Shown here: in pieces, positions 16,021-23,651 of the stretch
Layout: every line of letters starts with the position of its first letter
How positions within the stretch are numbered: the stretch's first letter is position 1
Origin: Solirubrobacterales bacterium
GTDB taxonomy: Bacteria > Actinomycetota > Thermoleophilia > Solirubrobacterales > Solirubrobacteraceae
Assembly (NCBI GenBank): GCA_019240655.1
Contig: JAFAXX010000024.1
Location: forward strand, 1-34,957
Direction: 5' to 3'
Length of the DNA stretch: 34,957 nucleotides
Position numbers and translations under genes: made by a program
Notes under the pieces: model-generated
The model's input: the letters and a program-made list of their open reading frames with translations, nothing else
Told to the model about the DNA's origin: nothing
Database searches by the model: none

Positions 16021-17252
16021 CAGACCTCGAGCTCCTCGAAGAGCTCGAGCCAGTCACGAAGCAGCCGCGGCGTCAGGAACCGCCGGCGCGCGGCCTCCTT
16101 GCCGGCTCGCCCCAGGCGCTTGCCCAGCCCCGGGTCCTTGAGGATCTCGAGCGAGCGCCCGGCGCACTCCTCGACGGTCGAGACCAGGAAGCCGGTCTCT
16201 CCGTCGCTCACCTGAAGGGGGATCCCCCCGACCGCTCCGCCGACGAACGGGCGGGCCTTCCACAGCGCCTCGGTGACCGTCAGCCCGAAGCCCTCCCGCA
16301 TGGATTTCTGGAGCACGACGTCGCAGTGTGACTGAAACGCGTTGACCTCGATGGCGCCGACGTTGTTGAGGTTGTTAAGGATGTGGATGTCGGGGTCGCC
16401 GTCGGCGTGCGCCACCGTCGCGTTGAAGTAGTCCCAGCCCTCGGGGTCGTCGGTGGCCATCGAGCCGACGAGCGCCAGCTGGATCTCGGGCATCTGCTGC
16501 TTGACGATCCGGTAGGCGTCGATCACCCCGAGCGGGTCCTTCCACGGGTCGAAGCGGGAGACCTGGCAGAGCAACGGCCGGTCGACGTCGATCCCGAACT
16601 GGTCGCAGATGTACACCGCGTCCTCGGGTGAGAAGGCCATGTTCTTGGGCGCCAGCGGATCGATCGCGGGGGGGACGATGTGCGCGCGGCCGTTCATCCC
16701 GGCCGGAACGTAGTCGGGCATGTGGAACACAGCCGCGGGGTAGGGCTCCAGATACGGCAGCAGGCGGCTGAGCGTGGCCTCGTTCGGCTCGGAGAGGTCG
16801 ATGTGGCAGCGCCAAACCCACTCGCGGGCCTTCTCTCCGACGAGCGAGGCCAGCGCGGCCGGTTGCGGATCGTGCACGATGCAGACGTCCCAGCCCTCGG
16901 TGAGCTCGCGAGCGTTGATCTCGTTGTAGCGAGACCACGTCGCCCACTGCTCGTCGGTGAGCTCCTGCGGGCTGCCCTGGAGCGCGTTGTGCATCAGCTT
17001 GGTGGCGTTGAAGAACTCCTCGCGGCCGTAGATGATCTGCCACTCGCACTCGAGGCCGACATCGACCATCAGCGGCACGAGCGTGTTGAGGATCTCCGAC
17101 ACGCCTCCCCCGAACGCCGTGGCGGACACGTGTAGGACCCGCTTGCCCTGCAGTCGCTCGGCGCGCTGCCGGATCTCATCGACGAGCTGGCGCCCGACGA
17201 TGCTGGCGTAATCGTTCAGCTGCTTGTGGGCGACGGAGACGGGCTGGAGCAT
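16020..17252 (-). CDS. treT: Trehalose synthase TreT-type GT4 glycosyltransferase
   Basis: The 410-residue protein matches TreT-type trehalose glycosyltransferases: VLHVSATAFGGGVSEILNTL, IIYGREEFFNATKLMHNALQ, CIVHDPQPAAL, WVWRCHIDLSEPN, IVPPAIDPLAPKN, QVSRFDPWKDPLGVIDAYR, and the C-terminal KSMREGFGLTVTEALWKARP with GGAVGGIPLQV, where the conserved glutamates of the E-x7-E motif lie. TreT forms trehalose from a nucleotide-glucose and glucose in one step. It is followed directly by the GT20 gene with stop and start sharing one base. Upstream, a 26-bp tandem repeat array separates it from the phosphatase-family gene. Two trehalose-forming enzymes in one transcript suggest that the disaccharide or a related solute is important here. 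Confidence 0.86.
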   Translation of the reverse strand: MLQPVSVAHKQLNDYASIVGRQLVDEIRQRAERLQGKRVLHVSATAFGGGVSEILNTLVPLMVDVGLECEWQIIYGREEFFNATKLMHNALQGSPQELTDEQWATWSRYNEINARELTEGWDVCIVHDPQPAALASLVGEKAREWVWRCHIDLSEPNEATLSRLLPYLEPYPAAVFHMPDYVPAGMNGRAHIVPPAIDPLAPKNMAFSPEDAVYICDQFGIDVDRPLLCQVSRFDPWKDPLGVIDAYRIVKQQMPEIQLALVGSMATDDPEGWDYFNATVAHADGDPDIHILNNLNNVGAIEVNAFQSHCDVVLQKSMREGFGLTVTEALWKARPFVGGAVGGIPLQVSDGETGFLVSTVEECAGRSLEILKDPGLGKRLGRAGKEAARRRFLTPRLLRDWLELFEELEV

Positions 17253-17286
17253 GGCGTCAGCGGCGCCGGACGATACCGTGCCCGCT

Positions 17287-17390
17287 CGCTCGGCCGCGCC
17301 CGGGCGCCGCTTCGCTCGGCTGTGCCCGGGCGCCGCTTCGCTGGGTTGTGTCAGGGCGCCCGCTCGCTGGGTTGTGTCCGAGCGCCGGCT
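17287..17390 (-). repeat. Four tandem 26-bp imperfect repeats
   Basis: Units at 17287-17312, 17313-17338, 17339-17364 and 17365-17390. Each begins CGCT and carries a GGGCGCC-like core. Units 1 and 2 differ at two bases, and 3 and 4 form a second, more diverged pair. The array fills most of the 189-nt gap after the phosphatase-family gene and before treT, and could affect treT expression. Confidence 0.85.
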
Positions 17391-17441
17391 CGCTCGATCG
17401 CAGCGGGCAGGCGCCGTCCGGATGCTCCGTGGAGCGAGCGC

Positions 17442-18389
17442 TCACGCGCTTGCGCCGCGAAGCCGGGCGATGCCCTCGTCGACCGCCCGGACCAGTTTGG
17501 CGTGCAGCGCCGGAGTGCCGGCCGAGATCGAGGACATCTGGAACTCATGGCCGGAGCCCAGCAGGTGATGGCGGTCGAGCGGCCGGCCCCAGCCGTCGGT
17601 GACCGTGCCGCCGGCCTCGCGTAGGCAGAGCCACGGCGCGGCAAGATCGTAGGGGGAGTTGTTGAGCACCCGGCCGCCGCCCACGCGCTCGAACGCGGCG
17701 CGCATCCCGGGCACTTCGTCGACCATCCGGGAGCCGATCTCCACGACCGCGTCGAGCTGCCCGGTGACGACCCTCGTCATCGCGAACGCCTGCGAGCCCA
17801 GCTCGAACGTCCCGCCGCCGACCGAAGAGGCGTCGATCAGATCGCCCAGTACCTCGACCGTAGCGCGCGCCGGCCGTCCTCGAAAGCCGTAGCCCCAGAA
17901 CATCCGCGCCACGTCGGTCGCGCGACTCAGCGCGACCGGGCGAGTGCCACGCACGCCAGCGCCGCGACGCGCCAGAAACCAGTCACCTGATTTGATCTCG
18001 ACCACGCACCCCGCCTCGACGGCGCCCATCGTCGGATCGCCGTCGCCGAGCGCGGCCAACGCCACCGCGACGCAGGCCGACTCGAGCCCGGCCATCGCTG
18101 GGCGGGTGCCGTCGATCGGGTCGACTACCAGGACGTCGACGGCGTCGGCGGGCGCGACCAGCCCGCGGTCCTCGGAATACCAGGCCGTCCGCCGCGCGTG
18201 CTCGGCCAGGAACGCGCTCAGTGCGTGCTCCGCCAGCTCGTCGACGGCAAAGGTGACGTCGCCACCGGCGGCGTCGCCGGCATGCGCGCGCCCGGCCAGC
18301 GAGCCCAGCTCGGGCACGACGCACTCGCGCAGGTGCAGCCCGAGGTCGAGAACGAGCCGCTCACGCGCGGGCAGGCCGGATGTGCTCAC
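17442..18389 (-). CDS. Inositol-monophosphatase-family phosphatase
   Basis: The 315-residue protein has the FIG/IMPase fold. It shows a metal-binding acidic stretch (SEDRG in the usual E-E position), the signature VVDPIDGTRPAMAG, and a C-terminal SPYDLAAPWLCLREAGGTVTDGWGRPLD (the D-x-A-A and EAGG motifs). Family members are Mg- and Li-sensitive phosphatases acting on inositol-1-phosphate, fructose-1,6-bisphosphate, 3'-phosphoadenosine phosphates or sugar phosphates. The SEDRG variant departs from the common GEE, so metal coordination may differ. The start overlaps the stop of the histidine kinase gene (GTGA), and treT and otsA lie downstream. A role as the missing trehalose-6-phosphate phosphatase is possible but only inferred. 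Confidence 0.83.
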   Translation of the reverse strand: MSTSGLPARERLVLDLGLHLRECVVPELGSLAGRAHAGDAAGGDVTFAVDELAEHALSAFLAEHARRTAWYSEDRGLVAPADAVDVLVVDPIDGTRPAMAGLESACVAVALAALGDGDPTMGAVEAGCVVEIKSGDWFLARRGAGVRGTRPVALSRATDVARMFWGYGFRGRPARATVEVLGDLIDASSVGGGTFELGSQAFAMTRVVTGQLDAVVEIGSRMVDEVPGMRAAFERVGGGRVLNNSPYDLAAPWLCLREAGGTVTDGWGRPLDRHHLLGSGHEFQMSSISAGTPALHAKLVRAVDEGIARLRGASA

Positions 18390-19780
18390 GCAGGGATCTC
18401 GAGCATGAAGGTGGTCTCGCCGGGCTCCGAGCGCACGCTCAGACGGCCCGCCATCCGCTCGGCCAGCTCGCTGGCGATGGCCAGCCCGAGACCGGAGCCC
18501 TGGGCGTCATCCGCCGTGTAGAACGGCTCGAAGATGCGCGGCACGGCCACCGGATCGATGCCCTCTCCGTCGTCGCGCACGGCCAGGCGCGCATGTCCGT
18601 CGGTCTGGCCGGCGGTGACGAGGATGCGCGTTCCGGGCGGAGTGTGGGTGAGCGCGTTGTCGATCAGGATGCGCATGATCTGGGCCAGCCGCACGGGGTC
18701 GCACAGCGCTTCTATCCTCCGCCCGGCCAGCCGAAGCTCGAGATGCGCGTCGTGCTGGACGAGCGTCGGTTCGAACTCGCCGGACACCGCGCGCGTCAAC
18801 TCGGCGAGGTCGACCAGCTCCGGCCGCAGCTCGAGTGACCCCGCCTCGAGCCGGGAGAGATCGAGGAGATCGACGGAGAGCTTACGCAGCCGCTCCACCT
18901 GCTGCTTGACCTGCTCGAGGAACCGCCGGCGCGTGTCCGGGTCGAGATCCTCTTCCTCGAGCAGCTCGACGAAGCCCCCGAGGGAGAAGATCGGCGTGCG
19001 CAGCTCGTGCGAGGCGGTGGCGATGAAGTTCTTGCGTGCGGATTCGAGCTGGCCGAGCTGGCGCTGCATCTCATTGAAGGCCACGGCCAGCTGGCCAAGC
19101 TCGTCGCCGGAGTCGATCCGGATCGGATGCTCGAAGTCACCGGCGGCCACCTGTTCGGCCGCGCGCTCGAGACGCTTCACCCGCCGGCCCAGCGCGCGCG
19201 TGAGCAGATAGCCCCCGAGCAGCGCCAGGATCAGGGCGATCCCGCCGGCGACGAGGATCTCGTGGCGGACGACGGCGACGCTCCGCACGATGTCCGAAAC
19301 CGAGGTCGAGTACACGATGACCGACCCCGTCCGGCCCTGGTAGCGGACCGGCGAGGCCGCCTCGGCGACGGTCGCCCCGCGCATTCCCTCGGTTCCCGTC
19401 CGAGGTGCGCCTGCGCTCACCGCGCGATAGGCGATCGGGAACCGGAGCGGCGGGGTGGCCCCCGGCTTGCTCGAATCGGCTTCTGGGGAAAGCTGCGGAG
19501 CGCCCAGGGCGTAGCTGACCACGAGCACCGTCACCCGCTCTCGCGAGGCGAGCGCTGCGGCGTCGACCCGTGTCCGCAGCACCGAGACCGGCTCGGCACT
19601 GCCGATCGTGCGGATGATCGGCCCCGAGTCGGTGCGGGCATGAGCGGCCAACTCGCTCAGCGTGTCGTTGACCAGGCGCGTCTGCAGCCCCGGTGCCACG
19701 TACAGGTACAGCGCCCCGATCGCGACGAGGTTGATCCCGAAGAAGAGCAGCGCCAGCCGGTAGCGGAGGGAGAGCCTCAT
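18386..19780 (-). CDS. Membrane sensor histidine kinase (HAMP-HisKA-HATPase)
   Basis: The product has 464 residues. The first transmembrane helix spans about 8-30. An extracytoplasmic sensor region runs from about 31 to 172 with no recognised domain. The second helix is at about 175-195, followed by a HAMP linker (200-250), the HisKA box ATASHELRTP with H258, then the catalytic domain with the N box ILIDNALTHTPPG, DDGEGIDP and GSGLGLAIASELA. It autophosphorylates on H258 and passes the phosphate to its response regulator, encoded 18 nt upstream. The stop overlaps the start of the phosphatase-family gene, so a kinase-phosphatase-treT-otsA transcript is plausible. Confidence 0.95.
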   Translation of the reverse strand: MRLSLRYRLALLFFGINLVAIGALYLYVAPGLQTRLVNDTLSELAAHARTDSGPIIRTIGSAEPVSVLRTRVDAAALASRERVTVLVVSYALGAPQLSPEADSSKPGATPPLRFPIAYRAVSAGAPRTGTEGMRGATVAEAASPVRYQGRTGSVIVYSTSVSDIVRSVAVVRHEILVAGGIALILALLGGYLLTRALGRRVKRLERAAEQVAAGDFEHPIRIDSGDELGQLAVAFNEMQRQLGQLESARKNFIATASHELRTPIFSLGGFVELLEEEDLDPDTRRRFLEQVKQQVERLRKLSVDLLDLSRLEAGSLELRPELVDLAELTRAVSGEFEPTLVQHDAHLELRLAGRRIEALCDPVRLAQIMRILIDNALTHTPPGTRILVTAGQTDGHARLAVRDDGEGIDPVAVPRIFEPFYTADDAQGSGLGLAIASELAERMAGRLSVRSEPGETTFMLEIPA

Positions 19781-19798
19781 CTCGTTCGCCGTCGCCGC

Positions 19799-20512
19799 TC
19801 AGGGCTCTGAGTCGCGGAAGCGGTAGCCGACGCCGCGGACCGTGAAGAGATACTCGGGATCCTTGGGGTCGCGCTCGACCTTCTCGCGCAGATGCCGGAT
19901 GTGCACGTCGATCGTGCGCGGGTCGCGGTAGGCGCAGTCGCCCCACACCCCGAGGAGCAGCATGTCGCGCGTGAACACGCGGCCGGGCGCACGCGCCAAC
20001 ACCGACAGGATCTCGAACTCTACGAACGTCAGCTGCGCCTCGCGGCCATCGACGCGGACGATCCGCTTGGAGAAGTCGATCTTGAGCTTGCCCACCTCGA
20101 GCGGGGCCTCGTCCGGGGCGGTCTCGACCCGGCGGCTCATCTCGGCTCGCCGGAGCGCCGCCTTGACCCGGCTCGAGAACTCGCGCAGAGAGAATGGCTT
20201 CGTGATGTAGTCGTCGGCGCCGAGCTCGAGCCCGACCACCTTGTCGATCTCCTCCGACTTCGCCGTCAGCATGATGATCGGCACCGAGCTGCGGCTGCGC
20301 AGGCGCCGGCAGACCTCGAGCCCGTCGACCTTTGGCAGCATGAGGTCGAGGACGACGAGGTCGAACTGCTGCTCGTCGAAGCGCTCGAGCGCCTGCTGGC
20401 CGTCGGTGGCCTGCACCACGTCGTAACCGTCCTTGTGCAACGGATACGAAAGCAAGGTCTGGATGGGCTGCTCGTCGTCCACGAGCAGGATGCGCGCCGA
20501 GCGGTCTGCCAA
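19799..20512 (-). CDS. OmpR-family response regulator
   Basis: The product has 237 residues. The receiver domain (1-120) has the acidic pair D12-D13, phospho-acceptor D56 in VVLDLMLPKVDG, T83 and K105. The C-terminal winged helix (about 140-235) contains LTFVEFEILSVLARAPGRVF, DPRTIDVHIRHLREKVE and LFTVRGVGYRF, the OmpR/PhoB DNA-binding signature. The start is a TTG at 20512 with GGGAGAGGAC upstream. It is the cognate partner of the downstream kinase. It is divergent from the sortase region, so the 90-430 nt between them probably holds its promoter. Confidence 0.95.
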   Translation of the reverse strand: MADRSARILLVDDEQPIQTLLSYPLHKDGYDVVQATDGQQALERFDEQQFDLVVLDLMLPKVDGLEVCRRLRSRSSVPIIMLTAKSEEIDKVVGLELGADDYITKPFSLREFSSRVKAALRRAEMSRRVETAPDEAPLEVGKLKIDFSKRIVRVDGREAQLTFVEFEILSVLARAPGRVFTRDMLLLGVWGDCAYRDPRTIDVHIRHLREKVERDPKDPEYLFTVRGVGYRFRDSEP

Positions 20513-20606
20513 GGTGTCCGTCCTCTCCCTGCGGAAGAGTAGTAATCGCGCTGAGTCGACACCGGGCCGAGGGCGCTACCCCCTCGGGGATAACCTCTCG
20601 GCGGCG

Positions 20607-20954
20607 ATGCTCGATCCGCGCATCAACCGCATGGGGATGTTGGCGGCCTTCGCGGTGAGCGCGCGCAGATTAACGGTGTCCCGCGGGAGCGTGGCGGCCG
20701 GCAGCGTGGATGGGATGCGCCGGCTCCACACGGCGACCGGAACGCTCGCCGGGCTCTCCGCAGGGAGCATCGTGGTGGTCGCCCCCGGTGAGGTGTCGAC
20801 GTGGTCGGGCCCCGGTGAGGTGACGACGTGGTCGCGCCCCGGTGAGGTGTCGACGTGGTCGCGCCCCCGTGAGGTGTCGGTCACCGTTCGCGACGCGTTC
20901 ACCTCCGTGTGTTCCGGCGGGCTCGGCGGCACCCGATCGGTGCTGCACCGATGA
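20607..20954 (+). CDS. Possible small gene coupled to the sortase (low confidence)
   Basis: A 115-codon frame starts at ATG 20607 and ends with TGA overlapping the sortase ATG (ATGA), as expected for a coupled gene. Third positions are about 85-90% G or C, but the antisense frame at 20576-20932 shares those third positions, so composition cannot choose the strand. The product has GMLAAFAVSARRLTVSRGSV, TATGTLAGLSAGSIVVV and then a 9-residue repeat (PGEVSTWSx, three and a half copies) from a 27-bp tandem array. I recognise no family, signal peptide or LPxTG motif. A near-leaderless start is possible (GATAAC at 20589-20594). If not a gene, the 438 nt between the response regulator and sortase holds only promoters and this repeat. 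Confidence 0.38.
   Translation: MLDPRINRMGMLAAFAVSARRLTVSRGSVAAGSVDGMRRLHTATGTLAGLSAGSIVVVAPGEVSTWSGPGEVTTWSRPGEVSTWSRPREVSVTVRDAFTSVCSGGLGGTRSVLHR
20784..20880 (+). repeat. Tandem 27-bp repeat, about 3.6 copies
   Basis: Units at 20784-20810, 20811-20837, 20838-20864 and a partial fourth from 20865 to 20880. The core is GGTGAGGTG(T)CGACGTGGTC with few substitutions. The unit is nine codons long, so it is neutral to any reading frame, unlike several other arrays in the window. Confidence 0.88.
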
Positions 20955-21736
20955 GCAGCCGCACCGAGCCCAGGCCGTCCGGCGCTTCAGTGGTGGCGCC
21001 GCCGCCGGCGACGGGCCGGACTGCGACGCGCCGGCGCCGGACGATCACTCGCCTGGTCCGCGGCGTCGCCTCGGTGCTGATCATCTCCGGGGCTCTGTTG
21101 CTGGCCGACGCCGCGGTCACGCTGGTCTGGCAGGAGCCGGTGACCGCGGTGATCGCGCTGGTCCAGCAGAGCCGGATCGACAAGCGGTTCCTCACCTTCC
21201 GCAGCGTTCCGCTGGCTCCGGTCGAGCGCCATGCCCTCGCCGAGGTGAGAAGCGACCGCCGGCGGGCGGCGTATCTCGCTCGTCGGGAGGCGCGCCGCCT
21301 GAGCGCGGGTGACGCCATCGGCCGAATCGTGATCCTGCGGATCGGCGTCAGCTCCGACGTGGTCCAGGGCACGGACCCCGCGAGCCTCGAGAAGGGACCC
21401 GGCCATTATCCGGGCACCGCGCTGCCCGGCCTCGGGCGGACGGTGGCGATCGCGGGGCACCGGACCACCTACCTGGCTCCGTTCCGCCACATCGATGCAC
21501 TCCGTCCCGGTGACCGAATCGTCCTGCGGATGCCCTACGGCAACTTCACATACCGCGTCCAGTACAACCGGATCGTGGCGCCGACGGCGCTGTGGGTCAC
21601 CCGCGACGTCGGCTATGACCGGCTGGTCCTGTCGGCTTGCACCCCGCTCTACAGCGCCGCGCAGAGGATCATCGTGTTCGCCCGCCTGGCCGGCTTCGTG
21701 CCCCTCGGGGCTGCCCGTGTGACCGGCTCCCCGTAG
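20951..21736 (+). CDS. Class E sortase
   Basis: The product has 261 residues. A cytoplasmic basic N-terminus (RRRRTITR) is followed by a transmembrane helix at about 37-60, giving a type II membrane anchor. The sortase beta-barrel runs from about 120 to 255: PGHYPGTALPG, the catalytic histidine in AIAGHRTTYLAPFRHID (H170), the catalytic cysteine in LVLSACTPLYSAAQRIIVFA (C230) and the arginine R239. Sortases cleave sorting signals on secreted proteins and join them to the cell wall. No protein with an LPxTG or LAxTG-type tail is encoded in the window, so the substrate lies elsewhere. Its last codons and stop form the first copy of a sequence repeated three more times about 400 nt downstream. 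Confidence 0.92.
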   Translation: MSSRTEPRPSGASVVAPPPATGRTATRRRRTITRLVRGVASVLIISGALLLADAAVTLVWQEPVTAVIALVQQSRIDKRFLTFRSVPLAPVERHALAEVRSDRRRAAYLARREARRLSAGDAIGRIVILRIGVSSDVVQGTDPASLEKGPGHYPGTALPGLGRTVAIAGHRTTYLAPFRHIDALRPGDRIVLRMPYGNFTYRVQYNRIVAPTALWVTRDVGYDRLVLSACTPLYSAAQRIIVFARLAGFVPLGAARVTGSP

Positions 21737-22265
21737 CGGGCTGCGCACGGGTCCGTACCTCGTGGGTCGGTGCCCGGGGAGCGGATGCTCGCTCGGCTGA
21801 GGTTGTCCGTCGAGGGAGCGGGGGCCCGGGGGCGGATTCAGCTCGCCGACGGCTCTCTGCTGTGCGACCCCCTCGGTGATGAGCGGCGGTTCGATCGGGA
21901 TCGCGGTGCGATCAAAACGTTCCTTACGCCGCGCCGGGACGAGCGCGGACGCAAACTCTGTCGATGAGCGCCAACTATTGCGCCCGCGGCCTGAGCTCGA
22001 CGACGCGAGGAACGAAATGTGCAGCAGGGCGGCCAATCAAGCGACCCGAAGCATCGCGCTCGCGGCCACGGCGCAGAGCGGAGTCGCGACGCGCCGCCCG
22101 GTGCGGGCTCACGAAGCCGCCTCAGCGCAGCCGAGCCGAGCCGCCCGTGTGACCGGCTCCGCACAGCGGGGCCGGGCCGCGCCCGTTGACCGCTACCGCG
22201 CAGCGGGGCGAAGACCGCCCGTGTGATCGGCTCCGCGCAGCGGGGCGCGACCGCCCGGCCAGGCC
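21737..22265. other. 529-nt gap with no confident gene; dispersed copies of the sortase tail
   Basis: Open frames on both strands here have poor codon bias and no recognisable domain; a 65-codon plus-strand frame from a GTG at 21770 is the least bad. The clearest content is repeated sequence. A 28-bp segment covering the end and stop of the sortase gene (21713-21740) recurs at 22143-22170 (3 mismatches), and more divergently at 22181-22208 and 22218-22245, just before the thiL stop. The middle (21880-22020) is less GC-rich than its surroundings. Confidence 0.6.
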
Positions 22266-23279
22266 TCAGAACCTATGCTCGTACCCGGACAGCGGTCCGG
22301 CGGAGTCGGTGAACGTCACCTCCGGGCTACCTTCCACCACCGAGCCGATCCAGGTCAGGCCAGTCGCGCCCGCGTCGAGGTCCGGCACCGCGGGCGACGG
22401 CGTGCCGGCCACCATGCCGGCCACCTCGCCGGCCACCCCGCCGGCCACCGCGGGGACGCACACACATATCTCATAATCATCGCCCGCAGTCGCCGCGAAC
22501 TCCCGCGGTTCCACTCCAAGCTCGGCGGCCACCTCGGCGACTCCCTGCGCCAGCGGCAGCGCCGCGAGCGTCAGCTCGATCCGGACGCCGCTTCGCTGCG
22601 CCACGTGCCCGGCGTCGGTGGCGAGGCCGTCGGAGAGGTCGATCATCGCCCGCGCGCCGCGGGCGCGTAGAGCGAGCGCCTCCCGCAGCCTCGGCACCGG
22701 CCGGGCGTAACGCGCGACGAGCGCGCGCCGCAGGTGGTCGGAGAGCCCCTGTCCGGCTCGTCCGTCGAGGACCGCCAGGCCGGCGCCGGCGGCGCCGATC
22801 GTCCCGGTCACGCCGACGAGATCCCCCGGCCGCGCGCCATCCCTCCCGATGACCTCGCTCGGCTCGTCCGCCCATCCCACGACCGTGAACGAGACGGTCA
22901 GGTCGCGGGCCCCGGTGATGTCGCCGCCGGCGATCGTCACGCCGGCGTCGACGGCGAGCTGGTGGGCACCGCGCACGAGCGAGAGCACGTAACCGGCGTC
23001 GATGCCGGCGGGCAGGCCGAGAGCCATGTACGCCTCCCCCGGGACAACCGCCATCGCCGCGAGGTCGGACAGCGCGGCCCCGAGCGCACGGTGGCCGATG
23101 TCGGGCGCCGACAGCTGGCTGGTCAGGAAGTGGACGCCGTCGACCATCGTGTCGAGCGAGGTGACCGCGTAGCGGCCCGCCCGCACGACCGCGGCGTCGT
23201 CTCCCAGCCATCTGAGCACCCGCGGGCCCGCGGGGCCCAGCGCCGACTCGAGCGCGGCGATCAGCTCGAGCTCATGCAT
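22266..23279 (-). CDS. thiL: Thiamine-monophosphate kinase
   Basis: The product has 337 residues, close to the usual 310-330. It phosphorylates thiamine monophosphate to thiamine pyrophosphate, the last step of the pathway. Diagnostic segments: GDDAAVV (26-32), [71 protein letters not shown] and [12 protein letters not shown]. Near the C-terminus a loop is enlarged by a four-residue repeat ([16 protein letters not shown]) from a 12-bp tandem array. It is downstream of infA by 35 nt on the same strand. No thiamine riboswitch or other thi gene is visible. Confidence 0.95.
   Translation of the reverse strand: MHELELIAALESALGPAGPRVLRWLGDDAAVVRAGRYAVTSLDTMVDGVHFLTSQLSAPDIGHRALGAALSDLAAMAVVPGEAYMALGLPAGIDAGYVLSLVRGAHQLAVDAGVTIAGGDITGARDLTVSFTVVGWADEPSEVIGRDGARPGDLVGVTGTIGAAGAGLAVLDGRAGQGLSDHLRRALVARYARPVPRLREALALRARGARAMIDLSDGLATDAGHVAQRSGVRIELTLAALPLAQGVAEVAAELGVEPREFAATAGDDYEICVCVPAVAGGVAGEVAGMVAGTPSPAVPDLDAGATGLTWIGSVVEGSPEVTFTDSAGPLSGYEHRF
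22404..22451 (-). repeat. Four tandem 12-bp repeats inside thiL
   Basis: Units start at 22404, 22416, 22428 and 22440. Each begins GCCGGCCACC and differs only in its last two bases. The array is in frame and inserts V-A-G-x four times into a loop of ThiL between conserved C-terminal segments. Confidence 0.88.
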
Positions 23280-23314
23280 CGCGCCTGGCGTCGGGAGTCA
23301 GGTGCCGGACCGGC

Positions 23315-23536
23315 TCAGCGGTGCCGGTAGACGATGCGCGCGCGATCGAGGTCGTAGGGCGAGAGCTCGACGCGAACCCGGTCGCCGGGGAGGATGCGGA
23401 TCCGAAAGCGGCGCATCTTGCCGGCCACGTGCCCGAGCACCGTCCGATCCATGTTGTCGAGCTTGACTCGGAACATCGCGTTGGGGAGGGCTTCGACGAC
23501 CTCTCCCTCGAGCTCGACTTTCTCTTCCTTTGGCAT
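23315..23536 (-). CDS. infA: Translation initiation factor IF-1
   Basis: The product has 73 residues and is a single S1/OB domain: [60 protein letters not shown]-1 occupies the A site of the 30S subunit during initiation. The ATG at 23536 is taken because it begins the domain; the frame stays open upstream through repeats. TAGGAT lies 8 nt before the ATG with no clear Shine-Dalgarno sequence, so a leaderless mRNA is likely. The gene stands alone between a PBP gene and thiL rather than in the rpmJ-rpsM ribosomal operon, which is unusual. It may be a second paralogue. Confidence 0.93.
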   Translation of the reverse strand: MPKEEKVELEGEVVEALPNAMFRVKLDNMDRTVLGHVAGKMRRFRIRILPGDRVRVELSPYDLDRARIVYRHR

Positions 23537-23544
23537 CCACCCTA

Positions 23545-23550
23545 ATCCTA
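23545..23550 (-). promoter_or_regulatory. Candidate infA -10 element
   Basis: The minus strand reads TAGGAT, ending 8 nt before the infA ATG, consistent with transcription beginning at the start codon. Directly upstream lie two tandem-repeat arrays, so any activator site would be embedded in or beyond repeats. Confidence 0.35.
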
Positions 23551-23581
23551 GACGGTTCCTGCCGGCACTCGGGCCGGTGCC

Positions 23582-23633
23582 GCCGCGAGCGCCGGCCGCG
23601 AGCGCCGGCCGCGGGCGCGAGCCGCGGGCGCGG
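23582..23633 (-). repeat. Four tandem 13-bp repeats upstream of infA
   Basis: Units 23582-23594 and 23595-23607 are identical (GCCGCGAGCGCCG). Units 23608-23620 and 23621-23633 are variants with GGGCGCG endings. The array is about 45 bp upstream of the infA start. Confidence 0.85.
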
Positions 23634-23651
23634 GCGAGTTGCGGTATCGCG

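Noticed and set aside
20576-20932. 118-codon minus-strand frame upstream of the response regulator
   Set aside because: It shares third codon positions with the plus-strand candidate, so composition does not help. It has no domain, no ribosome-binding site and no coupling, whereas the plus frame overlaps the sortase start.
21876-22226. 116-codon plus-strand frame between sortase and thiL
   Set aside because: Weak codon bias, no domain, and its C-terminal part is made of the repeated sortase-tail units.
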